Shown piece after piece: positions 11,803 to 24,300 of a DNA stretch of 64,000 nt. The stretch comes from Mimachlamys varia (taxonomy: Eukaryota > Mollusca > Bivalvia > Pectinida > Pectinidae). Within the stretch, counting starts at the first letter, position 1. The number at the start of each line of letters is the position of its first letter. Location of the stretch: positions 1,116,001 to 1,180,000 of the forward strand of contig OX392532.1 in NCBI GenBank assembly GCA_947623455.1, written 5' to 3'. A program made the translations under genes and the position numbers. The notes under the pieces were generated by a model that saw only the letters and a list, made by a program, of their open reading frames with translations, was not told the origin of the DNA and made no database searches.

Positions 11803-14800
11803 GTGATGCAACATTACACATCTACCGGCACTGTGATACAACGTTACACATCTACCGACACTGTGATACAACGTTACATATCTACCGACACTGTGATACA
11901 ACGTTACACATCTACAGACACTGTGATACAACGTTACACAACTACTACCGACACTGTGATACAACGTTACACATCTACCGACACTGTGATACAACGTTAC
12001 ACATCTACTACCGACACTGTGATACAACGTTACACATCTACTACTGACACTGTGATACAACGTTACACATCTACTACCGACACTGTGATACAACGTTACA
12101 CATCTACTACCGACACTGTGATACAACGTTACACATCTACCGACACTGTGATACAACGTTACACATCTACCGACACTGTGATACAACGTTACACATCTAC
12201 TACCGACACTGTGATACAACGTTACATATCTACAGACACTGTGATACAACGTTACACATCTACTACCGACACTGTGATACAACGTTACACATCTACCGAC
12301 ACTGTGATACAACGTTACACATCTACTACCGACACTGTGATACAACGTTACACATCTACTACCGACACTGTGATACAACGTTACACATCTACTACCGACA
12401 CTGTGATACAACGTTACACATCTACCGACACTGTGATACAACGTTACACATCTACCGACACTGTGATACAACGTTACATATCTACAGACACTGTGATACA
12501 ACGTTACACATCTACCGACACTGTGATACAACGTTACACATCTACCGACACTGTGATACAACGTTACACATCTACCGACACTGTGATACAACGTTACATA
12601 TCTACTACCGACACTGTTATACAACGTTACACATCTACCGACACTGTGATACAACGTTACACATCTACCGACACTGTGATACAACGTTACACATCTACCG
12701 ACACTGTGATACAACGTTACACATCTACCGACACTGTGATACAACGTTACACATTTACTACCGACACTGTGATACAACGTTACACATCTACTACCGACAC
12801 TGTGATACAGCGTTACATATCTACCGACACTGTGGTACAACGTTACACATCTACCGACACTGTGATACAACGTTACACATCTACTACCGACACCGTGATA
12901 CAACGTTACACATCTACCGACACTGTGATACAACGTTACACATCTACCGACACTGTGATACAACGTTACACATCTACCGACACTGTGATACAACGTTACA
13001 CATCTACCGACACTGTGATACAAAGTTACATATCTACCGACACTGTGATACAACGTTACATATCTACCGACACTGTGATACAACGTTACACATCTACTAC
13101 CGACACTGTGATACAACGTTACACATCTACAACCGACACTGTGATACAACGTTACACATCTACTACCGACACTGTGATACAACGTTACACATCTACCGAC
13201 ACTGTGATACAACGTTACACATCTACAGACACTGTGATACAACGTTACATATCTACAGACACTGTGATACAACGTTACACATCTACTACCGACACTGTGA
13301 TACAACGTTACACATCTACTACCGACACTGTGATACAACGTTACACATCTACTACCGACACTGTGATACAACGTTACATATCTACAGACACTGTGATACA
13401 ACGTTACATATCTACAGACACTGTGATACAACGTTACATATCTACAGACACTGTGATACAACGTTACATATCTACAGACACTGTGATACAACGTTACACA
13501 TCTACCGACACTGTGATACAACGTTACACATCTACTACCGACACTGTGATACAACGTTACACATCTACCGACACTGTAATACAACGTTACACATCTACCG
13601 ACACTGTGATACAACGTTACATATCTACAGACACTGTGATACAACGTTACACATCTACCGACACTGTGATACAACGTTACACATCTACCGACACTGTGAT
13701 ACAACGTTACACATCTACCGACACTGTGATACAACGTTACATATCTACTACCGACACTGTGATACAACGTTACACATCTACCGACACTGTGATACAACGT
13801 TACACATCTACCGACACTGTGATACAACGTTACACATCTACCGACACTGTGATACAACGTTACACATCTACCGACACTGTGATACAACGTTACACATTTA
13901 CTACCGACACTGTGATACAACGTTACACATCTACTACCGACACTGTGATACAGCGTTACATATCTACCGACACTGTGGTACAACGTTACACATCTACCGA
14001 CACTGTGATACAACGTTACACATCTACTACCGACACCGTGATACAACGTTACACATCTACCGACACTGTGATACAACGTTACACATCTACCGACACTGTG
14101 ATACAACGTTACACATCTACCGACACTGTGATACAACGTTACACATCTACCGACACTGTGATACAAAGTTACATATCTACCGACACTGTGATACAACGTT
14201 ACATATCTACCGACACTGTGATACAACGTTACACATCTACTACCGACACTGTGATACAACGTTACACATCTACAACCGACACTGTGATACAACGTTACAC
14301 ATCTACTACCGACACTGTGATACAACGTTACACATCTACCGACACTGTGATACAACGTTACACATCTACAGACACTGTGATACAACGTTACATATCTACA
14401 GACACTGTGATACAACGTTACACATCTACTACCGACACTGTGATACAACGTTACACATCTACTACCGACACTGTGATACAACGTTACATATCTACTACCG
14501 ACACTGTGATACAACGTTACATATCTACAGACACTGTGATACAACGTTACATATCTACAGACACTGTGATACAACGTTACATATCTACAGACACTGTGAT
14601 ACAACGTTACATATCTACAGACACTGTGATACAACGTTACACATCTACCGACACTGTGATACAACGTTACACATCTACCGACACTGTGATACAACGTTAC
14701 ACATCTACCGACACTGTGATACAACGTTACACATCTACCGACACTGTGATACAACGTTACACATCTACCGACACTGTGATACAACGTTACATATCTACCG

Positions 14801-15727
14801 ACACTGTGATACAACGTTACATATCTACCGACACTGTGATACAACGTTACACATCTACAGACACTGTGATACAACGTTACATATCTACAGACACTGTGAT
14901 ACAACGTTACACATCTACCGACACTGTGATACAACGTTACACATCTACAGACACTGTGATACAACGTTACATATCTACAGACACTGTGATACAACGTTAC
15001 ACATCTACCGACACTGTGATACAACGTTACACATCTACTACCGACACTGTGATACAACGTTACATATCTACAGACACTGTGATACAACGTTACACATCTA
15101 CTACCGACACTGTGATACAACGTTACATATCTACCGACACTGTGATACAACGTTACATATCTACAGACACTGTGATACAACGTTACACATCTACTACCGA
15201 CACTGTGATACAACGTTACATATCTACAGACACTGTGATACAACGTTACACATCTACTACCGACACTGTGATACAACGTTACACATCTACTACCGACACT
15301 GTGATACAACGTTACACATCTACTACCGACACTGTGATACAACGTTACACATCTATTGACACTGTGATACAACGTTACACATCTACCGACACTGTGATAC
15401 AACGTTGCACATCTACTACCGACACTGTGATACAACGTTACACATCTACAGACACTGTGATACAACGTTACACATCTACCGACACTGTGATACAACTTTA
15501 CACATCTACCGACACTGTGATACAACGTTACACATCTACTACCGACACTGTGATACAACGTTGCACATCTACCGACACTGTGATACAACACTACACATCT
15601 ACCGACACTGTGATACAACGTTACACATCTTCCGACACTGTGATACAACGTTACACATCTACTACCGACACTGTGATACAACGTTACACATCTACCGACA
15701 CTGTGATACAACGTTGCACATCTACTA
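11803..15727. repeat. 3.9-kb minisatellite of 30- and 33-bp units, about 125 copies
   Basis: The unit TACACATCTACCGACACTGT plus GATACAACGT (30 bp) alternates with a 33-bp form that has CTACTACCG. Because both lengths are multiples of three and the unit lacks stops in one frame of each strand, the array is open for over 1,300 codons on the + strand (YTSTDTVIQR repeats) and also on the - strand (CVTLYHSVGR repeats). Neither frame opens with a supported ATG or has a splice or promoter context, so I do not call a gene. Rare variants (ACATTTACT, GTGGTACAA, CAAAGTTAC) recur 1,143 bp apart, which shows a large internal duplication. Confidence 0.95.
12386..14671. repeat. 1,143-bp higher-order duplication inside the 30/33-bp array
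   Basis: Diagnostic variants recur at the same offset: ACATTTA at 12751 and 13894, GTGGTACAA at 12832 and 13975, and CAAAGTTA at 13021 and 14164. The order of 30- and 33-bp units between them also matches, so a block of about 1.14 kb was duplicated next to itself recently. The limits given are approximate. Confidence 0.75.
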
Positions 15728-15844
15728 CAGCCATTCACTCACCTATATCTCATATAATCTCATGAAACATGTCATCACAAGCGCCATAAAAATAACGTGG
15801 AGAAATATTACATATTATACAAACTACAACACGGATTCTGCTCT

Positions 15845-16670
15845 CGGTCTGCGCAACCCAATTCATCACGTATATTCAGGACCTTACAGAAGATACTAAT
15901 ACAAACACACAGACGGACATCATTCTAATGGACTTTTCCTAAAGCCTTCGACAAAATCCCACACAAAGGTCTACAGTACAAACTCAGATATTACGGGAAA
16001 ACAGGCATGGATAACAGCTTGACTTCTTATCACATCACATCCAAATAGAAGTACTAAAAGGGAAATAACCAAACAAGATGTGACCCAAAGAACCTGTTTG
16101 ATCCCCAGATTTTTTCTCACATCAATGAAATAAAATAGTCATTTGATAAATCTACTCGACTACATCAATCGACTACATACTAACACGTCATAGTAAGATT
16201 ACAAAAAGACATAGACTTTGCAGGCATATTAGAAAACGATTGACTGGTGACATTTAATCCCGACTTCTACATTAAACAAATGCACTAATATTAGATTCCT
16301 AGATGAACTCCATTAATACATTACAACAAGAAAAAACAAGTAAATATCAAAATTAATATTACAAAGCAATCTTAAATGAGTTACACATACGTAAACAACA
16401 TCACTTAAAATGCAAACAAATATCTAGGATTTTGGAACGAAACCTAAAAATAAGCTCTGAGCACATCACAGAACATGCAAACATGGCGATCAGACCCAAA
16501 CTAGAATACTGCTCTTCTTTTTTTGAGACCTACCTAAAACAGATCAAATCAACCAAATATACAACAAATTACAGCGCAACACGATACCTACAGAACAGAT
16601 ACCTCAATACAAGTTCAGTACAAAACATGCTAGACAAACTAAACTGGCCAACATTACAAGCATGAACCCC
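15845..16670 (+). pseudogene. Degenerate CR1/Jockey-type LINE reverse transcriptase
   Basis: A first segment reads FITYIQDLTEDTNTNTQTD, then IILMDFS, and after a one-base shift KAFDKIPHKGLQYKLRYYG. This is the reverse-transcriptase motif A region (D in MDFSKAFD). A later segment near 16432-16665 reads HANMAIRPKLEYCSSFFETY and YLQNRYLNTSSVQNMLDKL, the family's conserved C-terminal RPKLEY-SS block. Many stops and frameshifts intervene and the catalytic YADD region is not legible. Confidence 0.75.
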
Positions 16671-16717
16671 TTCGATCAATACATCACTTTAAGATAACAG
16701 CTGGCATTACCTTTAGA

Positions 16718-17142
16718 GTGTTCCATTTAGCGGAACCTTCCAGCTGTTCCATAACGAACCGAACGTTCCGCTAAATGAAATGCGACGTTCCGCCGGACGA
16801 ACCGGTTTGTCGGAAACGTCTGATTTGAGGGTTCCAAATTGGATCCAATATGGCCGCCAGTAAAAGGTTTTCGTTTAATGTTCAATAAATTGTAAATAGA
16901 CATAACTGTAACCAGTTAGACTGCATTTCATTAGTAAAATATATCATCACCGACTCCTAGTGTGAAAAAACTTGTAAATAAAAGCGATTTTATGACTGAA
17001 CCATTGTGGTTAATTCCGGAAAAGTCGTTTCTTTTTCGATTATTGGATTTTCACCCGCAGGAACGAAAATTTGAACAATCTGTTCCATTTAGCAAACCAG
17101 TTCCAAATAAGCACATCTGGAACGTTCCGCTAAATGGAACAC
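16718..17142. mobile_element. 425-bp non-autonomous TIR element (MITE-like)
   Basis: The ends are inverted copies of GTGTTCCATTTAGCGGAAC followed by a TTCCAG-like block. Further GTTCCGCTAAATG, GTTCCATTTAGC and CGTTCCG motifs repeat inside in both directions. No transposase is encoded; the 63-residue open frame inside is not recognisable. Target duplications are not obvious, so the superfamily is undetermined. Confidence 0.7.
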
Positions 17143-17565
17143 GCTACTTGTAGTCTCCTATACGGTAGTTTTGGCGTCCTCTCGGCCAATCATGTCTACA
17201 TTCACACGTGCCATTAGTTGTTGATGACACCTGTGTAGGATGGGTTTAACATGTAATCAAAACTTACCTGACCAACTCAAGTTTGTTTCTGCACATTTTA
17301 AGAGGATAATATTCAGAACACTTTCAATACTGCATTGTGTTTAAAGGTAAGGTATTGACATGGCCACCAATTATAAGCGTCGAGTTACGATGTATCAACT
17401 AGAGGTACAATATGTATAAAACAATACGTTGATTCAGTTTGTGTGCCATTAATATAGGACTGTTTATTTACGTTAAATTAAGCTTTAAAACATAGAAGAT
17501 ACTGTTTTGCGATATCCTTACATCGTATTAAAGCTTATGTTATCATTATGAAGTTGCTTATGCTC
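17143..17565. other. Unannotated stretch
   Basis: AT-rich sequence between the TIR element and the LINE direct repeat. Nothing recognised. Confidence 0.5.
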
Positions 17566-17623
17566 ATTCAATGACGTTTTTGATGATTTATTAATATTAT
17601 TTAATTCCATGATGATTACAAAG
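17566..17623 (+). repeat. 58-bp direct repeat, left copy
   Basis: Matches 19398-19455 at all but two positions. It begins ATTCAA-GACGTTTT and ends CCATGATGATTACAAAG. It abuts the 5' break of the LINE copy at 17624. Confidence 0.85.
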
Positions 17624-19397
17624 ATTATTTCAACTTACAAGAATGTATTAATTATAATTTAGAACATGGATCAAATGTATATGTTGCATTTTTAGACAGC
17701 AACAAGGCGTTCGACACAGTGTGGCACGCAGGTATTCTTTTTAAAATACATGAAATTGGACTGAGAGGCAAGATATGGGTTATTCTTAAAGAAATATATA
17801 CACATGTAGAAAGTTCAATCTTATTTAATGGCTTAACATCACCTTTGATCAAAATGGAGAGAGGGATTTTGCAAGGGGATCTTTGTCTGCCAAAATGTAC
17901 CTAATTTTCATAAACGAATTATTGAATGAAATAGAAAATTGTGGAAATGGCGCAGTTATTGCAGATTTAAAAGTTAACATCCCAACTCAGGCAGATGACA
18001 TTTGTCTTGTTAGTACAAATTTTCAAAGCCTACAAAAAATGGTTAACATATGTGAAACCTATAGTAAGAAGTGGAGATTCACTCTCTCATCTACTAAAAG
18101 TAAAATTGCATTGTTTTCTGAAAAACGCATATCCCATGATATACTAAATGTCTACCTATACAAATTTGTACTGCCTGTAGTTGAAGAAATTAAACATGTT
18201 GGAATATTGTTAAACGACAGAAGAAATTCAGTTGAAAGAACTACTAGAGCATGTTGTAAATTAAAAACTGGTGTTATGTCTCTTCTTAAATCTGGTGCTC
18301 ATCCCAACGCCCTTAACCCTCTCACTGTTGCTAAAATAGTCAAAATTAAAGTGTATCCATCTGCACTTTTCGGATGTGAACCATGGTTACTCTCCAAAAC
18401 TGAAATATTATTATTAGAAAAGGCACAAAATTTTATTGTGAAAAATATACAAGGGTTTGAAAAGAGAACCAGGACAGACATGTGTGTATCATTGCTCGGC
18501 TGGACTAGTATTGAATCTTATATTAATATCAAGAAATTATTATTTCTGGGACGAATTTATAATATTGATAATAGTATGCTAGTACACAAGATGTTTATTA
18601 CTAGATTTTTTTATGTTCATTGTAAAAACAACGAAAAACAACAGGGTTTTATACCCGACATTATTTCTATTTTAAGAAAATATTCATTGTATGAGACTTT
18701 TGTTGACTATATAAAGCTAGGGTATTTTCCGGGAAAACTACAATGGAAAAAAAGTGTCTATGAAAATGTATATAGAGTAGAGGAAACTACATGGTTAGAA
18801 CGTACATGTATGCGTAACCACAATGATTTTCTCAGATTTAAATTTATTCATTCTAAGATTAAACCGCATTATTTATGGAAATTGGCTATTAAATATCCTC
18901 AGTATTATAAATCTATACACTGTATCATAAAATTATGTACAACATCTCGTATATGTTTGACCATATGGCATTATGCCACTACTGTGGTATTTTATACAAC
19001 GATTCTTTAATACATATAATTCTACACTGTGAAAAGAATACTGCTATTCGTGATAAATTATGGTGTTTCTTATTTAATATGTTGGGTATTGATTTTATTG
19101 CGTACCTGCAAAATTTATCAGATTTCGATCTAGGTAATGCTTTATTAGGAAGTAAGTTAGACTATGACATGTCTAACGAAGACAACGAATATCTAAGATT
19201 AGCAAATTAAAATTTTCTGAATGAAATGCTTAAAAATATAACCCAATTTGCTAACAATTGATGTTTAAATATAATTACTTGTGTGTGAAATAACTTTGTA
19301 TATGTATATTCAGACTATTCTTGTTTATATGTTGATTGTATGATGTAATTATTCTATTTGTGAAACTTCATTTGTGGAGGAAATAAAGAGAATAATA
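17624..19397 (+). pseudogene. 5'-truncated non-LTR retrotransposon (reverse transcriptase to 3' end)
   Basis: The first frame runs to about 17900 with VYVAFLDSNKAFDTVWH (motif A) and GILQGDLCLP (motif B region). The second frame, 17883-19010, carries QADDICLVS, the YADD box with Q in place of Y, then a thumb-like region and connector. The third frame, 18935-19210, holds the zinc knuckle CHYCGILYNDSLIHIILHC (CxxC...H....C) near the C-terminus. Two frameshifts make it non-functional. The 3' end runs into AATAAAGAGAATAATAATT. The endonuclease and N-terminal region are missing, and the break coincides with the left direct repeat, as expected for a 5'-truncated insertion. Confidence 0.85.
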
Positions 19398-19455
19398 ATT
19401 CAAAGACGTTTTCGATGATTTATTAATATTATTTAATTCCATGATGATTACAAAG
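19398..19455 (+). repeat. 58-bp direct repeat, right copy
   Basis: Second copy of 17566-17623, placed immediately after the LINE 3' end. Best read as an unusually long target-site duplication. Confidence 0.85.
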
Positions 19456-19530
19456 TTTGAAATTAAGGATGGAAGTGTGTGTGCATGTATATTTTATAAC
19501 TGGTTGAATTTATTTTTATTAAGACATATG

Positions 19531-20231
19531 TATATCTCTTTCGGCGCCAAAGTCGACTTTTGTCGACAGCGAGGACGAGCGCCAAAGTCGACTATAGTCG
19601 ACATTTTGAAAACAATAATCTTAAGATTTTCATAAAATTTTGGAAATCCAAGATGGCTGCCAGGGTCGCATGACCTTGACTGAATGTGAGCAATGTCCAA
19701 AAGATACAGCGCTAGCTTCATTTGAACTTTATATCCATCAAGTAGCATGTTCCTACACCAATTAATCAATGCTATAAAGTGTTAAGCATAAATCTATATT
19801 TAGCAATAAATATACATATTATGTCAGAATTACATGTTTTGGTAACTTTATTTCCTATTGTAATATATGCCTGCCACCACTTATATTCTTCATTATATCA
19901 GTAGATATATATACAGACACTCATGATATAGATTGAAACCTACAGATAAGTGAAAAAAAAAGAAATATAGCTGTAAAATCAACAATTCTATCAAATTATG
20001 AAAATCCAAGATGGCCGCCAAGGTAACATGACCTTGATTGACCTTGAATGACCTGTGATGAGGTGCATTTGGTAAAGCATCATCTGAACTTTATATCCAC
20101 CAAGTAGCATGTCCCTACACCAACAAATAAGAAAAAACATACATTGTTGATTAAAATTCCTTTTATTAGTAATTAATATTTGGCGCTGGGCCAATATGTT
20201 AAAAAAGTAATTTGGCGCCGAAAGAGATATA
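19531..20231. mobile_element. About 700-bp TIR element inserted in a duplicated unit
   Basis: Perfect inverted ends of 21 bp (TATATCTCTTTCGGCGCCAA plus A) lie at 19531-19551 and 20211-20231. Inside are two direct copies of a segment of about 130 bp (19644-19765 and 20001-20128) sharing AATCCAAGATGG, CATGACCTTGA and GAACTTTATATCCA-CAAGTAGCATGT. There is no transposase. The flanks continue as one uninterrupted sequence at 20418-20470, where the junction is TATATATA, so the element inserted at a TA-rich site. Confidence 0.8.
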
Positions 20232-20238
20232 GAGGTAA

Positions 20239-20385
20239 CGAGTGGTTGTTGAATATGGAATTTATTTCACTCGAGCTAATTATTGTTTTATAGTTATAAA
20301 AGACACGAGCTTTAGCAAGTGTCTTTTGTAACTTTTAAAAAATAATTAACGAGAGTGAAATAACTCCATATCCAATAACCACGAG
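20239..20385. repeat. Foldback repeat, copy 1
   Basis: Arms of about 40 bp pair GTGGTTGTTGAATATGGA and ATTTCACTCGAG with their inverted forms at the other end. A second hairpin, AAAAGACAC / GTGTCTTTT, lies inside. Copy 2 is at 20461-20602. Confidence 0.7.
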
Positions 20386-20438
20386 TGTGTGTATGTATAT
20401 TTTATAACTGGTTGAATTTATGTTTATTAAGACAGGTG

Positions 20439-20446
20439 TATATATA
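20439..20446. other. Preserved empty target site of the 700-bp TIR element
   Basis: The sequence TTATTAAGACA-GTG, TATATATA, GAGGT is continuous here. In the first copy of the duplicated unit the same text is split after TATA by the element at 19531-20231. Confidence 0.75.
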
Positions 20447-20460
20447 GAGGTTACACAATG

Positions 20461-20602
20461 AATGGTTGTTGGATATGGAATTTATTTCACTCGAGTTAAT
20501 TTTTTTATAGTTGGAAAAGACACAAGCTGTAGCGAGTGTCTTTTGTAACTTTTAGAAAATAATTAACGAGAGTGAAATAAATTCCTTATTAAATAACCAC
20601 GA
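20461..20602. repeat. Foldback repeat, copy 2
   Basis: Diverged copy of 20239-20385 with the same arms and inner AAAAGACAC / GTGTCTTTT hairpin. The larger duplicated unit (about 210 bp without the inserted element) also includes the upstream TATATTTTATAACTGGTTGA segment. Confidence 0.7.
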
Positions 20603-20824
20603 ATCGTGTGACCTTTACCTTTCTACCACAGTCTTAAGTCGGCAGTATCAGTGTTGTTTTTGGAGTGAACCACGGAATATTTGCGCGAAAACACATCATC
20701 GCGTTTATCTTCTCGCCAAATTGTGATGACGTCAACAATCGATGATGACGTCAATAGCCTGTTTAAATTCTGATGCTTCTCAGTCTTCCTTAACCTTCCT
20801 TAATGGCAGACTGTTCCACATTGG

Positions 20825-20829
20825 GGCGG
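20825..20829. other. Target-site duplication GGCGG, left
   Basis: Five bases directly left of the Ty3/gypsy element, identical to 25628-25632. Confidence 0.9.
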
Positions 20830-20996
20830 TGTAATAAACGATGACAACTGTTTGACTAGCGTTGATCATTTATTCAGACTCACAGTCGGCATGGCAGTCC
20901 GCCCAAGATGCCGGAACCACATGGTGAACAAGGGACGTAACTCTATATCAATAGTACACAAAGGCGTACTTGATTTACATAGTCCAACTTATCACA
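20830..20996 (-). repeat. 3' LTR of the Ty3/gypsy element
   Basis: 167 bp, bounded by TGT...ACA on both strands. Identical to 25461-25627 by direct comparison. Confidence 0.93.
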
Positions 20997-21008
20997 ATCC
21001 TCACCCTT
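20997..21008 (-). promoter_or_regulatory. Polypurine tract
   Basis: On the - strand AAGGGTGAGGAT abuts the 3' LTR, where the plus-strand primer of an LTR retrotransposon is expected. It is interrupted by two T. Confidence 0.6.
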
Positions 21009-21353
21009 AGTTTTGTTCTACTAGGTGCACTCGATTTACATTACAGATTGTATATAAAAAACATAATATTTCACATTATTTTTATCCATGTCCATTTTGC
21101 CTAATTATAATTTTGCACCATCTCAGTAGAGTTAAAGTTGACTAGAATATAAGTAGTGATCAATGATTGTCCACAGGAAAAATAACACATTTTTTCTAAC
21201 TACCAATTTTAACACTGTTAAACAAGTTAACCCACTAATACACACAAAACTATCTAATAGAAATCAAGGTAGACTGCCTTGAAATCTTAAGATTGTTAGG
21301 GATTATTCTGCCCTTTATCACAACCATCTTTCTACTATCTAACTCAATACAGT

Positions 21354-24300
21354 CTATTTACACACAAAGTCTTTAAACCTGCCTGGAAGCTTGCTCTCAC
21401 GGATTGGGCGATTTGGTATCAGAGTCTTGCTCGCTTCTGGCCTCGGACTCTTCTTACTGCCGGATACTTTTCCTGGTGTCGTTGGAGTCAATCCCGGATT
21501 AGCAGAAGTCATTGGAGCTGTACTCGGTTTAACCGGAGTCGCGACATCCATGGAAGGTTCATCAGAACTCAGCGATGGTGGTTCGAACCCATGATCCATA
21601 TCTGGAACTTCAGCTGGGCTCTCCTGTGACCACTCTCCGTAGTCTGTTCTTTTCCGAACATGATCAATGTGACGCTTGATGGTGGGACCTCCATTAAGAG
21701 TCACTGTGAAAGATACTGGGCCTGTTCTCGTCGCTAACTTCCCTGGTAACCACTTTAGACCCTTTGCAAAGTTTTTAACATATACCTTATCCCCTGAATG
21801 GAAAGTAGATGTTCGATCCTTGGACGACTTGTCATGATACATCTTTTGTTTGCCCTGCCTTTCGGTAACCTTTAACCCAAGATCTGGCCGCACAAAATCT
21901 AATTTTGTCCGAATCCGTCGTCCCATCAGCAGCTCACAGGGAGCCACTCCAGTGGTCGTTTGTGGTGTTACTCTATAGGTCAACAGAAATCGAGCTAATT
22001 TCTGTTCTACTGTCCCCTCGGACTGTTTGCGAATTCCATCTTTAATGGTCTGTACTGCCCGCTCGGCGAGTCCATTCGATGCTGGGTGGTAGGGAGCACT
22101 CCGGACGTGCTGGATTCCGTTTTTATCCATGAATTGTTTAAATTCATCACTTGTAAAACAGGTTCCATTATCGGACACCACCATCTCGGGTAATCCGTGG
22201 GTACTGAAGGTCAGTCTGAGTTTTTCTATTGTCGCAGTAGACGTAGAACTGTTCATAACATGAGCTTCGATCCATTTAGAATGTGCGTCAATGATCACCA
22301 AGATCATTTTGTTCATGAATGGTCCAGCATAATCTATATGTAGTCTAGACCATGGACGACTTGGCCATTCCCACGGGTGAAGTGGCGCCTCTGGTGGGGG
22401 TTTCCTGTGTAACTGACATACAGAACAACTCCCAACCGTCTCCTCCAGGTCTGTATCTAGCCCTGGCCACCACACATATCCTCTGGCGAGACTTTTAATT
22501 CTGTTCTCCCCAGGATGACCCTCATGCAGATTCTGAAGCAGGGTAGCTTGACCTTTGAGAGGTATGACTACCCGACATCCCCTCAGTAAACATCCATCCT
22601 GGATGCTCAGCTCTGACCGCACCTTGAAATAGGGTGTGAGTAAATCATCTGGACTTTTAGCTGGCCAACCTGATTTGACCAAGTTTAGGACTCTGGCCAT
22701 AACAGGGTCCTGTTCTGTCCATAACTTTATCTTTGATGCGTCTACTGGCGAGTCCTGAATCTGTTCCATTACATTGATTACCTCCCCTGGAACAGGGGGT
22801 TCCTTAGAATGTTCAACCATGGGTAAGCGGCTAAGTCCATCCGCGTAATTCCTATGTCCTTCACGATAGACTAAGGTATATTCATAGGCTGCCAGTGTCA
22901 AGGCCCAACGTTGAATTCGTGCTGCGGAGAGCTCTGGTACTCTCCTATCCTCCTTGAGTAGACCCAACAGTGGTTTGTGGTCTGTATAAAGCTTGAAAGG
23001 GTTTCCATATAGGTATTGATGAAATTTTTTCACCCCGAACACGATCGCGAGACCTTCCTTTTCCAAATGCGAGTAATTCTTCTCGGCTGTTGAAAGAGTA
23101 CGCGATGCATACCCGACTGGGCGTTCAGTACCGTCCTCCATTTTCAAAGCCAACACTGCTCCAACTCCATAGGGAGATGCGTCACAGCAAAGTATGATAG
23201 GTCTTGCCGGATCATAGTGAACTAATACCTGTGCCGACACCAAAAGTTCCTTCGCACGTTCGAAAGCTTTTTGTTGTGGCTTCCCCCACGTCCACGTAGT
23301 ACTCTGGTTCAAGAGTTCATGAAGGGGAGACAACACAGTAGACAGATTTGGCAGAAATCTGTTATAGAAGTTGAGCATACCCAAAAATGACTGAAGTTCC
23401 TTTACATTCTTCGGCGAAGGCATGCCATGAATGGCCTTCACCTTGTCAGGTATGGGATGTATACCTTCTTCTGTCACTCTATGCCCCAGGTAGACAACTT
23501 CCTTCGCGAGGAAGATACATTTCTTCTGTTTCAGGCGAATCCCTTTGGCTGCTAATCTTTTAAGCACCTTTTGTAAATTTGACAAGTGCTCTGATTTTGT
23601 TTCACCGGTCACAAGTATGTCATCAATGCGTACAATGACCCTCGGAATACCCTGCAGAATGTTTTCCATAGTCCTCTGAAAAATCCCTGGTGCTGAGGCC
23701 ACCCCATACGGTAAGCGGTTATATTGGTATAAGCCCTTATGTGTGTTGATTGTAACATAGGGTTTGGACTCTTCTTCCAGCTCCAACTGCTGGTAAGCAT
23801 GACTCAGGTCGAGTTTAGTGAATTCCTTTCCACCACTCAGTGTTGCGTAGAGGTCATCGATTTTTGGAATCGGATAATTGTCCAACTTTGATACCTCATT
23901 AACAGTAACCTTGTAGTCTCCGCAAATCCTCAGAGACTTGTCTTCTTTGACAATAGGCACTATTGGAGCTGCCCACTCAGAAAACTCCACAGGCTTGATA
24001 GTACCTTCCTTGACTAATCGGTCAAGCTCTGTCTCTATTTTGTCACGTAGTGCATAGGGTACAGGTCTGGGTTTAAAATAACGCGGTCTCACATTTGGCT
24101 CCACGTAGATTTTGGCTTTTACTCCTTTTACTGTGCCAAGTTCCTCATTGAATACCTCTCTGTATTCTTGGACAATATCGTCCAGGCTGTCTGGAACCTC
24201 TGTTTGAATGGCATGTACGATCTCGGTCCAATCTAATCGTATCTTGCTTAACCAGTCTCTCCCCAATAAGCTGGGACCGCTTCCTTCCACGACAACAAGT

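Noticed and set aside
11719..15765. Two open frames of over 1,300 codons on opposite strands
   Set aside because: They are the 30/33-bp minisatellite read in frame. No ATG start in context, promoter or splice pattern supports a gene.
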